From NCBI GenBank assembly GCA_016794585.1, contig JAEUJM010000011.1, positions 62,001 to 126,000 on the forward strand: 64,000 nucleotides of DNA. Direction: 5' to 3'. Below the pieces are notes generated by a model. That model ran no database searches. It saw nothing but the letters and a program-made list of their open reading frames with translations, and had not been told where the DNA came from. The DNA comes from Acidimicrobiales bacterium (GTDB taxonomy: Bacteria; Actinomycetota; Acidimicrobiia; Acidimicrobiales; DATDAH01). Numbering within the stretch: position 1 is the first letter of the stretch; every line of letters begins with the position of its first letter. The position numbers and the translations under genes are program-made. Below are positions 52,151 to 64,000 of this stretch, in pieces.

Positions 52151-52585
52151 TCAGTCCGCGCCGGGCGGCGCCTCGACGAAGGGGCTCACCACCCGGAGCC
52201 CGTCGAGGTCCTGACCGTGCTGGAGGTCCTCGCTGAGCAGGGTGTCGCACCCCGCGGCCTTGGCCGCGGCGACCACGAGCGCGTCCCAGAAGTGGAACCC
52301 ATAGCGGTCCTCGATCTCCCACGCGGCGCCGATCAGGTCCTCGTCGATGCCGATCGGCTGCCAGCTGGCGAAGTCCGCCACGTCTGCTCGCGCCGCCTCC
52401 TTCGTCAGGGGTGCGGGGAGCTTGCGGGTGACCGTGACGTAGTACTCGTTGAGCACCTGGTTGCTCACCCGTGCGCCGGGTGTGGCCCACAGGTGCTCGA
52501 GCCAGGTCTCCGCCAAGCGTTGCTTGTCCGGCTGGCCCGGGTCTCGGGCGTACACGAGGACGTTCGTGTCGACGAAGATCGTCAC
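52151..52585 (-). CDS. vapC: VapC-type PIN-domain ribonuclease toxin
   Basis: 144 residues with a PIN fold: IFVDTNVLVYARDPG (first acidic residue), VLNEYYVTV (glutamate), FHFWDALVVAAAKAAGCDTLLSED (third and fourth acids). All four metal ligands are present. The GTG start at 52585 overlaps the antitoxin stop (GTGA), the usual order of a vapBC pair. The toxin is expected to cut tRNA or rRNA when free; the target is not predictable. Confidence 0.9.
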   Translation of the reverse strand: MTIFVDTNVLVYARDPGQPDKQRLAETWLEHLWATPGARVSNQVLNEYYVTVTRKLPAPLTKEAARADVADFASWQPIGIDEDLIGAAWEIEDRYGFHFWDALVVAAAKAAGCDTLLSEDLQHGQDLDGLRVVSPFVEAPPGAD

Positions 52586-52812
52586 CGCTCGTACAGCTCT
52601 TCGCGTGTCGGGTACCGGTCGCCGGGCCTGCTCATGGGCACTGGCTTTCGGCTGAAGTAGGAGCGCCTCGCCCGCTCGAACTCGTCCTCGCGTTGCATCC
52701 GTTCGCGGAGCATGGCGCCGACGAACTTGGAGACGCTGGTGTCCTGGCGGGCGGCTTCGATGCGGGCCCAGCGGGCCGTCTCGTCGTCCAACACGATGGT
52801 CACGTTCCTCAC
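52582..52812 (-). CDS. vapB: VapB-like ribbon-helix-helix antitoxin
   Basis: 76 residues. [21 protein letters not shown] and [15 protein letters not shown] form a ribbon-helix-helix of the MetJ/Arc type; the C-terminal part ([20 protein letters not shown]) would wrap the toxin. A GTG at 52812 is taken as start because the residues before it have no protein character. Its stop overlaps the vapC start by 4 bases. Autoregulation by the complex is usual for such pairs. Confidence 0.82.
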   Translation of the reverse strand: MRNVTIVLDDETARWARIEAARQDTSVSKFVGAMLRERMQREDEFERARRSYFSRKPVPMSRPGDRYPTREELYER

Positions 52813-52867
52813 GGACTCAGTGTTCCACGAAGTTCGTGGTCCCACAACGGAATCCTCAGTGCACGAG

Positions 52868-52888
52868 GTTGATAACGAGTGACTCAAC
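52868..52888 (+). promoter_or_regulatory. HAIR-like HspR operator upstream of dnaK
   Basis: GTTGA (52868-52872) and TCAAC (52884-52888) form an inverted repeat with 11 bases between, the geometry of the HspR-associated inverted repeat CTTGAGT-N7-ACTCAAG. The right half ACTCAA is exact; the left half departs at two inner bases. It lies about 100 bp before dnaK, and the same operon encodes HspR. Confidence 0.65.
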
Positions 52889-52988
52889 TTTGTACCCTGG
52901 CACTCACGCAAGATCTCGATCTGCCGACCATCCAACGGTCAGATCCCCCGCAAGTCCCGCCAAACCCCCAGCAACAGGAGTCACCTCA

Positions 52989-54824
<1,836 letters not shown>

Positions 54825-54858
54825 GCCCCGCCGGCGCGGCGAGGAGAGGTCACTGACC

Positions 54859-55575
54859 ATGCCCAAGGACAAGGACAAGAGGCGCGAGGACGCCGAAGGC
54901 GCCGGGGGCGACGAGCCCTCGGGCGTCTTCGACGACCTGCCGTGGGCCGAGGAGTCGCCCACGGTGCAGCGCCGCCCGCCCGGTATGGGCCCGCGCTCGC
55001 GGGCGAACGCCGATGCCGGCGGTGGGGCCGACCCCGGTGGGGCGAGCGACACCGGCGACGGTGCGCCCTACACGGGTCCCGACCGCCGCAAGGCCGAGGA
55101 GACGACCAGCGAGCTCAGCGAGGAGGCCCTCGCCGAGGCCGCTCTGCTCGTGCAGAACGACTTCGTGGCCCTCGAGCGCGAGCGCGACGACTACCTCGAC
55201 CAGCTCCGTCGGGTGCAGGCGGACTTCGAGAACTACCGCAAGCGGGTGATCGGCCAGCAGGCCGACGTCGTCGAGCGCGCCGCCGAGTCGCTCGTGCAGC
55301 AGCTGCTGCCCGTCCTCGACGCCTGCGACGCTGCGGTCCAGCACGGCGCCGAGGACGTCGTGCCCGTGCAGAGCCAGCTCGTCGACACCCTCACCAAGCT
55401 CGGTCTCGAGCGCCTCGACCCCGCGGGTGACGCGTTCGACCCGAACTTCCACGAGGCCGTCATGCACGAGGCCGGCGACGGTGACGACGGCCCGGTGGTC
55501 GCCGAGGTGCTCCGTACCGGCTACACGTGGAAGGGCCGCGTGCTGCGGCCCGCCATGGTGAAGGTCAAGGGCTAG
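54859..55575 (+). CDS. grpE: nucleotide exchange factor GrpE
   Basis: 238 residues. A charged disordered N-terminus of about 90 residues is followed by a long helix (LERERDDYLDQLRRVQADFENYRKR) and the beta-wing (FDPNFHEAVMHEAGDGDDG...VLRTGYTWKGRVLRPAMVKV). GrpE dimers release ADP from DnaK. The start has GAGG upstream and lies 34 bp after the dnaK stop; dnaJ follows 4 bp after its stop. Confidence 0.97.
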   Translation: MPKDKDKRREDAEGAGGDEPSGVFDDLPWAEESPTVQRRPPGMGPRSRANADAGGGADPGGASDTGDGAPYTGPDRRKAEETTSELSEEALAEAALLVQNDFVALERERDDYLDQLRRVQADFENYRKRVIGQQADVVERAAESLVQQLLPVLDACDAAVQHGAEDVVPVQSQLVDTLTKLGLERLDPAGDAFDPNFHEAVMHEAGDGDDGPVVAEVLRTGYTWKGRVLRPAMVKVKG

Positions 55576-55579
55576 GCCC

Positions 55580-56734
55580 GTGGCCGCGCAGCGCGAGTGG
55601 TTCGAGAAGGACTACTACAAGGTCCTCGGCGTCTCGGAGACGGCATCCCAGAAGGACGTCACCAAGGCCTACCGCAAGCTGGCGCGCGAGCTGCATCCCG
55701 ACACCAACAAGGACCCCGACGCCGAGGAGCGCTTCAAGGAGGTCTCCGCCGCCTACGACGTCGTCGGCGACGCCGACAAGCGCAAGGAGTACGACGAGGT
55801 CCGTCGCCTCGGCCCGATGGGTGGGGGCTTCGGCGGGCCGGGCGGTGGCTTCGGCGGCTTCGGGGGACCCGGCGGGGCCACGTTCACCGCCGAGGACCTC
55901 GGCGACATGGGCAACCTCGGCGACCTCCTGGGCGGCCTGTTCGGCCGTGGCGGTCGGCGGGGCGGTGGCGCGCCGCGCGGCGCCGGTCCGCAACGCGGCG
56001 ACGATCTCGAGGCCGAGCTGCACCTCGCCTTCGACGAGGCCGTGCGCGGGGTCACCACGGCGGTGAACCTCACCAGCGACGCGCCGTGCCACACCTGCCA
56101 TGGCTCGGGGGCGGCGCCGGGTTCCACCCCGGTCACCTGCTCGCGCTGTGGCGGCCGCGGGGTCCTCGACGAGAACCAGGGCATGTTCAGCTTCAGCCAG
56201 GCCTGCCCCCAGTGCGCCGGCCGGGGCACCGTGGTCGAGGACCCCTGCCCCACCTGCCGCGGCACGGGGGTCGAGCGCCGGCCCCGCGACGTGAAGATCC
56301 GCGTGCCGGCCGGCGTGCAGGACCGGCAGCGCATCCGCCTCAAGGGCCGCGGCGGCCCGGGGCGCAACGGTGGGCCTGCGGGTGACCTCTACGTCGTCGT
56401 GCGGGTGCGTCCCCACGACTTCTTCGGCCGCACCGGCCGCGACCTCACCCTCACCGTGCCCGTCACCTTCGCCGAGGCGGCGCTCGGGGCCGACGTCGCG
56501 GTGCCGACCCTCGAGGGTGAGCCGGTCAAGATCCGCCTGCCCGCGGGCACGCGGAACGGCCGTACCTTCCGGGTGAAGGGCCGCGGGGTCGCCACCAAGA
56601 AGGGCACCGGCGACCTGCTCGCCACCGTCGAGGTGGCCGTGCCCCAGAAGCTCTCGGCCGCCGAGCGCAAGGCCGTCGAGGCGCTTGCCGCGGCCGGCAC
56701 CGAGTCCCCCCGGGCCCACCTGGGGGTGAGCTGA
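55580..56734 (+). CDS. dnaJ: chaperone protein DnaJ
   Basis: 384 residues. J-domain with HPD (LARELHPDTNKDPDAEE), a Gly/Phe-rich linker (about 75-125), four zinc CxxCxGxG repeats (CHTCHGSG, CSRCGGRG, CPQCAGRG, CPTCRGTG) and the C-terminal substrate domains. It activates DnaK ATP hydrolysis and delivers substrates. GTG start, 4 bp after grpE. The complete zinc domain marks it as DnaJ rather than CbpA. Confidence 0.97.
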   Translation: MAAQREWFEKDYYKVLGVSETASQKDVTKAYRKLARELHPDTNKDPDAEERFKEVSAAYDVVGDADKRKEYDEVRRLGPMGGGFGGPGGGFGGFGGPGGATFTAEDLGDMGNLGDLLGGLFGRGGRRGGGAPRGAGPQRGDDLEAELHLAFDEAVRGVTTAVNLTSDAPCHTCHGSGAAPGSTPVTCSRCGGRGVLDENQGMFSFSQACPQCAGRGTVVEDPCPTCRGTGVERRPRDVKIRVPAGVQDRQRIRLKGRGGPGRNGGPAGDLYVVVRVRPHDFFGRTGRDLTLTVPVTFAEAALGADVAVPTLEGEPVKIRLPAGTRNGRTFRVKGRGVATKKGTGDLLATVEVAVPQKLSAAERKAVEALAAAGTESPRAHLGVS

Positions 56735-56735
56735 G

Positions 56736-57146
56736 GTGGCGGCGGCAGGGCGAGGGTCGGGCGGCGCGGACCGCACCACCACCCAGGCCGTCTACGTGAT
56801 CTCCGTCGCGGCCGAACTGGCCGGCGTGCACCCGCAGACCCTGCGCATCTACGAGCGTAAGGGCCTCGTCGACCCCGCTCGCACGGGAGGTGGCAGCCGG
56901 CGCTACTCCGATGAGGACATCGCGTTGCTGCGGCGCATCCAGGACCTCACCAACGAAGGTCTCAACCTCGAGGGTGTCCGCCAGGTGCTGGCCCTCGAGG
57001 CGCAGGTCGAGGAGCTGCGGGCTCAGATCGACCAGCTCCGGGCGCAGGCGCACGAGGCCGTCAGCGAGACCCACCGCCAGTACCGCCGGGACCTCGTCCC
57101 GGTGAACCAGGCGATCACCCTCTACCAGCGCCGCCGTCGGGGCTGA
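56736..57146 (+). CDS. hspR: heat-shock repressor HspR (MerR family)
   Basis: 136 residues. A MerR-type winged helix (VYVISVAAELAGVHPQTLRIYERKGLVDPART...SRRYSDEDIALLRRI) is followed by a coiled coil (residues 75-115) and a basic tail. HspR represses dnaK and clpB operons by binding HAIR sequences, with DnaK as co-repressor. Its GTG start is one base after the dnaJ stop. Matching HAIR-like sites precede dnaK (52868) and clpB (61716) in this window. Confidence 0.93.
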   Translation: MAAAGRGSGGADRTTTQAVYVISVAAELAGVHPQTLRIYERKGLVDPARTGGGSRRYSDEDIALLRRIQDLTNEGLNLEGVRQVLALEAQVEELRAQIDQLRAQAHEAVSETHRQYRRDLVPVNQAITLYQRRRRG

Positions 57147-57201
57147 GCCCGACGGCCACCCGGCGCGAGGCGTTCCGTCAGGGCGGCCCGAGCGGTGGCG
57201 G

Positions 57202-59016
57202 TCAGCGCACCGACTTGACCACGACGGCGACGGCATCCTTCTTGGTGGTGTCGCCCACCGAGGTGGCACGGACCTTGACCGTCTTGGTCGAGTTGACGGT
57301 GGCGTTGGCCGCCACCGTCACCCGCACGGAGAGCTTGCGGGTGGCGTTGGCCGGGACGCCTGCGAACGTGAAGGTGCCGGCGACGACCTGGGTCGTCACG
57401 TTGGTGGCGCCGTTGAAGTACCTGATGGTGAAGGCTCCAGACGAGGCGGGTCCGCTCACACGGAGGTCGTCCGTCGCACTCCCTTCGTTGCGGAGCCGCA
57501 CGACGTAGCTGGCCGACGTGCCGCGACGCACGCTGTGGTTGATGGTCTGGCCGGCGGCGTTGGTGTTGCGGACGTCGTTGCCGGTGTAGGTGGTCTGGGT
57601 CGACTTGCGGATCTCCGCATCGACCTGACGGGTCACCGGAGGCGTGCCTCCGCCGAGGTCGACGGCGGGCAGGGCGTCGCCCATCTCGCCGGCGGCGTCG
57701 CCCCGGTTGGCGAAGGACCCGTAGCCCAGCTGGCCTCTGGAGCTGTCCCCCCAGCACTTGACCGAGTCGTTGTCGAGCCGGGCGCAGGTGTGGGCGGCAC
57801 CGGCGGTGAGCTGCACGGCGTGGCGCCCGGTGCCGAGGGCCGTCACCGCGAGCGCGGCACCCGTCTCGTTCGCGCCGTCTCCCCGCGCCGCGGTGTCGCC
57901 GAGGCCGAGTTGGCCGAAGCCGTTGTAGCCGAAGCACTTGACGCTGTCGTCGTCGAGGCGGACGCAGGTGTGCTGGTCGCCGGTGACGACGAAGTCGGCG
58001 GTGCGGCCGGCGCCTAGGTTGACGGTGGGGAGCTGGTCGCCCATCTCGTCGAGGGCGTCGCCCCGGTTGTCGGTGTCGCCGAGGCCGAGCTGGCCGAAGT
58101 TGTTGAAACCCCAGCACTTCAGGGTGCCGTCGTCCAGCACCGCACAGGTGTGCGAGAGCCCGGCGGTCACGGTCACCGCGGTGCGGCCCGTGCCGAGGTC
58201 CACGAAGGGGAGGTTGTCGCCCATTTCGCCGGCGAAGTCGCTGCGCATGTCCAGGTCCTCGTAGCCGAGTTGGCCCCGGAAGTTCTCGCCCCAGCACTTG
58301 ATGCGTCCGTCGTCGAGGAGCGCGCAGGTGTGGTGCTCGCCGGCGGCGAGAGCGATGGCGGTGCGGCCGGTGCCGAGGCTGATCGGCGGGAGGTTGTCGC
58401 CCATCTCGCCGGCGGCGTCGCCCCGCATGGTCAGGTTGCCTTGGCCCAGTTGGGCGCTGAAGCCGTCGCCCCAGCACTTCACGGTCTCGTTGTCGAGCAG
58501 GACACAGGTGTGGTAGTCGCCGGCCACGAGGCCGATGGCGGTGCGGCCGGTGCCGAGGTTCACCGCCGGGAGGCTGTCGCCCATCTCCCCGTTGGCGTCG
58601 CCGCGGTCGTTGGTGTCCCCGAGGCCCAGCTGGCCGAGGTCGTTGCGGCCCCAGCACTTGACGTGGCCGTCGTCGAGGATGGCGCAGGTGTGGTCCCGGC
58701 CCGTCGTGAGGCCGACGGCGGTGCGCCCGGCGCCCAGGCTCACCGTCGGAAGGTCGTCGCCCATCTCCCCGTTGGCGTCACCACGGTCATTGGTGTCGCC
58801 GTAGCCGAGCTGGCCGCGGTGGTTGGCGCCCCAGCACTTGACCGTGCCGTCGTCGAGGAGCGCGCAGGTGTGGGTGTAGCCGGCCACGACCTGGACCGGC
58901 AGCGGCGCGGTTTCGGGGTCAGCAGCGTGCGGCGTGGCGCCGGCGGTGGTGGCGAGGAGTCCCGCCGAGAGAGTGGTGATGACGATGGCGGCGACGGCCG
59001 CCCTCCGTGCCCGCAT
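57202..59016 (-). CDS. second secreted RCC1-repeat protein
   Basis: 604 residues. A signal peptide (MRARRAAVAAIVITTLSAGL, cut after TTAGA) leads into about seven RCC1 blades of 60 residues with the same CALLDDGxxKCWG and RGDxxxEMGDxLP cores as the protein at 10405-12369. The C-terminal 150 residues form one or two Ig-like sandwiches (SASYVVRLRNEGSATDDLRV, then ATRKLSVRVTVAANA), unlike the first protein, which has transthyretin-like modules. GGAG lies 7 bases before the ATG at 59016. A surface-exposed binding propeller is inferred. It follows hspR convergently by 55 bp. Confidence 0.87.
   Translation of the reverse strand: MRARRAAVAAIVITTLSAGLLATTAGATPHAADPETAPLPVQVVAGYTHTCALLDDGTVKCWGANHRGQLGYGDTNDRGDANGEMGDDLPTVSLGAGRTAVGLTTGRDHTCAILDDGHVKCWGRNDLGQLGLGDTNDRGDANGEMGDSLPAVNLGTGRTAIGLVAGDYHTCVLLDNETVKCWGDGFSAQLGQGNLTMRGDAAGEMGDNLPPISLGTGRTAIALAAGEHHTCALLDDGRIKCWGENFRGQLGYEDLDMRSDFAGEMGDNLPFVDLGTGRTAVTVTAGLSHTCAVLDDGTLKCWGFNNFGQLGLGDTDNRGDALDEMGDQLPTVNLGAGRTADFVVTGDQHTCVRLDDDSVKCFGYNGFGQLGLGDTAARGDGANETGAALAVTALGTGRHAVQLTAGAAHTCARLDNDSVKCWGDSSRGQLGYGSFANRGDAAGEMGDALPAVDLGGGTPPVTRQVDAEIRKSTQTTYTGNDVRNTNAAGQTINHSVRRGTSASYVVRLRNEGSATDDLRVSGPASSGAFTIRYFNGATNVTTQVVAGTFTFAGVPANATRKLSVRVTVAANATVNSTKTVKVRATSVGDTTKKDAVAVVVKSVR
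57676..58920 (-). repeat. seven 180-bp tandem coding repeats (RCC1 blades)
   Basis: The word gtcgcccatc or a close variant recurs at 57676, 57856, 58036, 58216, 58396, 58576 and 58756, again an exact 180-bp period. The unit is the same as in the first RCC1 gene. Confidence 0.9.
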
Positions 59017-59148
59017 GTTGTGTCTCCGCCCCTCGAGTGCCGGTCCACGCCCGCCGCATCGCCGTGCGGACCCGGTGACGCTAGCTCTTCTCGGCGCTGC
59101 CTCGGACGTGATCGAGCGCCGATCCCCCGGTGACGCGAGGATGGCGGC

Positions 59149-60054
59149 GTGAGCGACGACTCCTCCCTCGGTGCCCGGCCGCCGGCCACGGGTGGGGCCG
59201 CGCCACCACCGCCCGGTGCGGTGCCCACACCGCTGCCACCTCCGGCGCAGCACGGCCCCTCGGAGGACGAGGCCGGTTGGGCCGCTCCACCCCCGCCGGG
59301 CGGCTATCCGCCCCCGCCCCCATCGGGCGACGGGTTCGCGCCGCCGCCGGCGCCTTTCCCGACCGGCGACGAGGGCCCGGCTTCGTCGGGACGCCGGCGG
59401 ATGACCCCCCGCGGCGGCCATCGCCGCCGCAACGCCGCGGGTGTGGGCACGCTGGCCGCGGTGGCGGTCGTCGCGGTGCGGTTCTTCCTCGGCGGCGCCG
59501 ACGATCCGTCCTCGTCAACGAACTTCCAGCTCCCGGACCGCGCCGAGGGCCGGCCCGTCGCGGCCACCCCGCTCTCCAGCGAGCAGATCTGCGACCTCCT
59601 GGCCCCCGCCGACCTCCGAGCGGTCTACGGGCGGGGCTTCGACCAGGGCCGGCCCCTGGACACGGGGACGTCACCCGGGAGCGGCGAGCCGTCCGAGGTG
59701 CCCGCAGTCGGTGATGTCGGGGCGTGCACCTGGCAGACCAAGGCCGGCGAGGAGGCGCTGACCCTCAGCGTCCTGTCGGTGCCGGCCATCGGCGGCGACG
59801 CCAACCGCACCTACGAGCTCCTGCGACCCTCCAGCCCCATCCAGGGCTCCGACTCGACGTCGGGCGTGGGCGACGAGGCGTTCTTCCTCCTCGACTCCTT
59901 CGGTGCCGAGGGCTACAGCGACACCATGACCGTCCGCTCCGGCGGCGTCGTGCTCACCTTCAACATCACCGGCGACGACAAGCCCGAGGGTGGCCTCGAC
60001 CTGCTCGTCGAGGCCGTGGGCACGGCGATCGACAACCTGCCCGCCAACCCCTGA
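59149..60054 (+). CDS. proline-rich membrane protein with DUF3558-like outer domain
   Basis: 301 residues. The first 95 are proline- and glycine-rich and disordered; a hydrophobic segment (about 103-118) anchors the protein. The outer domain resembles DUF3558: SSEQICDLLAPADLRAVYG with an early cysteine, GACTWQTK with the second cysteine and tryptophan, and VGDEAFFL. DUF3558 proteins are actinobacterial envelope proteins of unknown role. The start is GTG at 59149, with no strong ribosome site. It is divergent from the second RCC1 protein gene. Confidence 0.7.
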   Translation: MSDDSSLGARPPATGGAAPPPPGAVPTPLPPPAQHGPSEDEAGWAAPPPPGGYPPPPPSGDGFAPPPAPFPTGDEGPASSGRRRMTPRGGHRRRNAAGVGTLAAVAVVAVRFFLGGADDPSSSTNFQLPDRAEGRPVAATPLSSEQICDLLAPADLRAVYGRGFDQGRPLDTGTSPGSGEPSEVPAVGDVGACTWQTKAGEEALTLSVLSVPAIGGDANRTYELLRPSSPIQGSDSTSGVGDEAFFLLDSFGAEGYSDTMTVRSGGVVLTFNITGDDKPEGGLDLLVEAVGTAIDNLPANP

Positions 60055-60090
60055 CGGAGCGAAGAGGCCGAGACGCCGACGGTCGCCGAT

Positions 60091-60855
60091 TCAGGTGCCG
60101 AGGGCGACGACCTGCTCGAAGGTCATGGCCTTGTCGTAGAGGCGGATGCGGCTCACCGCGCCAGAGGACTCCTGGCGGTCGGCGTTGTCGCGGAAGAAGC
60201 GCAGGATGTTCTGCGCGCTGATGACGCCGTCGGGGTCGCCGACGTTGGCGACGAAGTCGAACACCTGGACCTGATCGACGTACGCCCGCAGGCGCCCCTG
60301 CTGCGAGCGGGTCAGCACCAGGTTCACGTACTCGTCAGGGTCGATGGGTGCCGGCGCCGAGAACACGTTCGGCAGGAGCACGACGCTGCCGGCCAGGTTG
60401 TAGAGGCCGTCGTCCGCCAACGACCCCGAGCGGACGTAGTTGATGAGGCGCCGGTACCCGGAGACGTCGTCGAGGCGGAACTTCATCACGATCGTGTAGC
60501 GGTCGCGCGGGATGACGCTCGTGGCGTTGCGGAGCTCGACACCGTTGGCTTGGGGGAACCGCAGCACGGTGCGGTTCACACCGTCGACGTTCTCGGTGGC
60601 GAAGGTGTTGGCGCCGGGACCGACGTTGAAGAGCGCGGGGGCGCCGGCCACCGAGCTGTTGCGGTTGCCTTTGAACTTGTAGTCCGCCCGTGGGACCGGC
60701 GCAGCTTCCGGAGCGGCTGCCTCGCCGCTCTGGCCACTCTGGCCACTCTGGCCCGGGATGGCTCCGGCGGGGCTGACAGCCGTCGCCCCGAGGACGAGCG
60801 ACGCGGCGAGCAGAACCCCGGCCAGGTTTCGAGTCGTGAGGATGGATGTGCGCAT
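60091..60855 (-). CDS. secreted LamG-like (concanavalin A-like) domain protein
   Basis: 254 residues. A signal peptide (residues 1-32, ending SPAGA) precedes a GQS repeat (GQSGQSGQSG) encoded by a short tandem repeat. The mature part has the LamG/pentraxin jelly-roll rhythm: YTIVMKFRLDDVSGYRRLIN, VNLVLTRSQQGRLRAYVDG-like (here AYVDQVQVF), and SRIRLYDKAMTFEQV at the end. It probably binds carbohydrate outside the cell. AGGGAG lies 6 bases before the ATG. It is divergent from the SH3-like membrane protein gene. Confidence 0.8.
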   Translation of the reverse strand: MRTSILTTRNLAGVLLAASLVLGATAVSPAGAIPGQSGQSGQSGEAAAPEAAPVPRADYKFKGNRNSSVAGAPALFNVGPGANTFATENVDGVNRTVLRFPQANGVELRNATSVIPRDRYTIVMKFRLDDVSGYRRLINYVRSGSLADDGLYNLAGSVVLLPNVFSAPAPIDPDEYVNLVLTRSQQGRLRAYVDQVQVFDFVANVGDPDGVISAQNILRFFRDNADRQESSGAVSRIRLYDKAMTFEQVVALGT

Positions 60856-60958
60856 CGTCGTCTCCCTGGGTGCAACCACGTGGTCCACCTTGGCGCGTGT
60901 TCTAGCACGGCGATGCTGATGGGACGCCGCGAGAGAAGGGTGGCCTACGCTCGGCGGT

Positions 60959-61720
60959 GTGCTGAGCGGGGCGTTCTCGCCGACCCACACGGTGCCACCG
61001 CAGGGGACGAGGACCTGGCCTGCGCCCGACCCGGGCCTCCCCGCCGACGGACGCCTCGACCCCGGCCTGCCCGTCCAGGTCGTCTCGAAGGCCGGCGCCT
61101 GGGCACAGGTGCGCTGCAGCAACGACTGGGTGCGGTGGGTGGACGGCCGCACCCTGATGCCCCTGTCGGCGGAGCCGCCTGTGCCCGTCGCGGCGCCCCT
61201 CCTCGCCTCGACCCCGGGCACTGTGCCGACGGCGGGCCCGGTGCCGGACGCCGAGCCCGTGTCGTCGCCGCAGGCACCGGCGGGCGTCCGCGTGGGCAGG
61301 GCCGACCGTGTGGCGGTGTGGCTGCCCGTCGTCGGTGCCGCGCTCGTCGTCGTGGGGGCGGTGCTGCCGTGGTTCTCCGTGGTCGACTCGGTCAACGCCT
61401 TCGACCTGTCGGTGACGAGGCTGCTCGACAAGGCGTCCACCGCCTCGGGACCCGACATGGGCTGGTTCCTCCTGCCCGTCGTCGTTGTGGTCGTGGGCCC
61501 GATCCTCGGCACCGGCCTCCCTCGGCCGCTGCTCGCACTCCTGGGTGCCGTCCCCATCGTCCTGGTGCTGTTGTTCCTGCGCCTCTACGCCTCGTTCCCG
61601 AGCCCGCGGCCGGACCTCGGCGCTGGCCTCTTCCTCACCCTCGTGGGCGGCGGGTGCATCGCCGTGGCGGCGGCCCTGCCTCGTCCCGGCTCCCGGACGA
61701 AGGATCCGACACAAAGTTGA
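60959..61720 (+). CDS. membrane protein with SH3-like N-terminal segment
   Basis: 253 residues. The first 70 residues have an SH3b-like pattern (LDPGLPVQVVSKAGAWAQVRCSNDWVRWVDG), then a Pro/Ala linker, then four helices (WLPVVGAALVVVGAVLPWF, GWFLLPVVVVVVGPILG, LALLGAVPIVLVLLF, LFLTLVGGGCIAVAAAL). No family function is known. TACGCT at 60946-60951 lies 7 bases before the GTG start, so a leaderless transcript is likely. The last codons overlap the HAIR-like element that precedes clpB. Confidence 0.65.
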   Translation: MLSGAFSPTHTVPPQGTRTWPAPDPGLPADGRLDPGLPVQVVSKAGAWAQVRCSNDWVRWVDGRTLMPLSAEPPVPVAAPLLASTPGTVPTAGPVPDAEPVSSPQAPAGVRVGRADRVAVWLPVVGAALVVVGAVLPWFSVVDSVNAFDLSVTRLLDKASTASGPDMGWFLLPVVVVVVGPILGTGLPRPLLALLGAVPIVLVLLFLRLYASFPSPRPDLGAGLFLTLVGGGCIAVAAALPRPGSRTKDPTQS

Positions 61721-61759
61721 CAATGCCTCTGTCAAGTTTTCTGCCTGTCCCGGTAGACT
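61716..61759 (+). promoter_or_regulatory. clpB promoter: HAIR-like inverted repeat and TAGACT -10 box
   Basis: GTTGACA (61716-61722) and TGTCAAG (61730-61736) form an inverted repeat with a 7-base spacer, the geometry of the HspR operator CTTGAGT-N7-ACTCAAG. TAGACT (61754-61759) lies 6 bases before the clpB ATG, so the message should be leaderless. HspR bound here would cover the -35 region. The left arm overlaps the stop of the preceding gene. Confidence 0.7.
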
Positions 61760-61765
61760 GGTGCC

Positions 61766-64000
<2,235 letters not shown>

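Overview
The window is a high-GC, gene-dense chromosomal segment of an actinobacterium. An HspR-type dnaK-grpE-dnaJ-hspR operon, an EtfD-like membrane iron-sulfur oxidoreductase, many 4-base gene overlaps, GTG and TTG starts and frequent leaderless promoters all fit Actinobacteria. The mixture of RCC1-repeat surface proteins, a DHA2 exporter and orphan winged-helix regulators suggests the class Acidimicrobiia (Iamia or Ilumatobacter-like). That class assignment is inference, because no rRNA gene is present.

Layout. 0-10 kb: the 3' part of an alkyl sulfatase gene, a hemerythrin protein with a DHA2 exporter divergent from a giant LuxR-type regulator, an ECF sigma factor carrying its own zinc anti-sigma domain, small stress and redox enzymes, and a tRNA-Gly(CCC) with a partial second copy beside it. 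10-15 kb: a secreted RCC1-repeat protein, a degenerate receiver protein and an EtfD-like quinone reductase. 15-21 kb: two parallel nitrogen modules, each with a small orphan OmpR-type regulator, a PII protein and an ammonium transporter. 21-27 kb: a complete seven-gene mrp Na+/H+ antiporter operon. 27-40 kb: envelope and glycan functions, a cyclase, a two-component system coupled to an SDR epimerase, and a tightly overlapping six-gene operon (GT2, DUF2064, methyltransferase, molybdopterin oxidoreductase, membrane protein, GT-C-like enzyme). 40.7-45.7 kb: an accessory segment with a decayed secreted-protein gene and a three-gene cassette (CMP kinase, membrane repeat protein, membrane zinc-ribbon/macro-domain protein). 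45.6-52.8 kb: a NarL-type two-component system divergent from an ABC exporter whose permease is frameshifted, then gpmA and a vapBC pair. 52.9-64 kb: the heat-shock operon, a second RCC1 protein, envelope proteins and clpB, which runs off the window.

Two observations stand out. First, five promoters (both orphan regulators, both amt genes and mrpA) share one architecture: G-rich half-sites of GTnAC or GAAAC type phased every 11 bp and ending exactly 10 bp before a TAnnnT -10 box. This looks like a GlnR/PhoP-type autoregulated regulon joining ammonium uptake to the Mrp antiporter. The probable regulators have shortened receiver domains without an obvious phospho-acceptor. Second, the cytidylate kinase / membrane protein / macro-domain operon is translationally coupled throughout. 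It starts from a predicted leaderless 8-codon mini-ORF and could be an undescribed nucleotide- or ADP-ribose-linked system.

All calls come from reading the sequence and from family knowledge; no database search was run.
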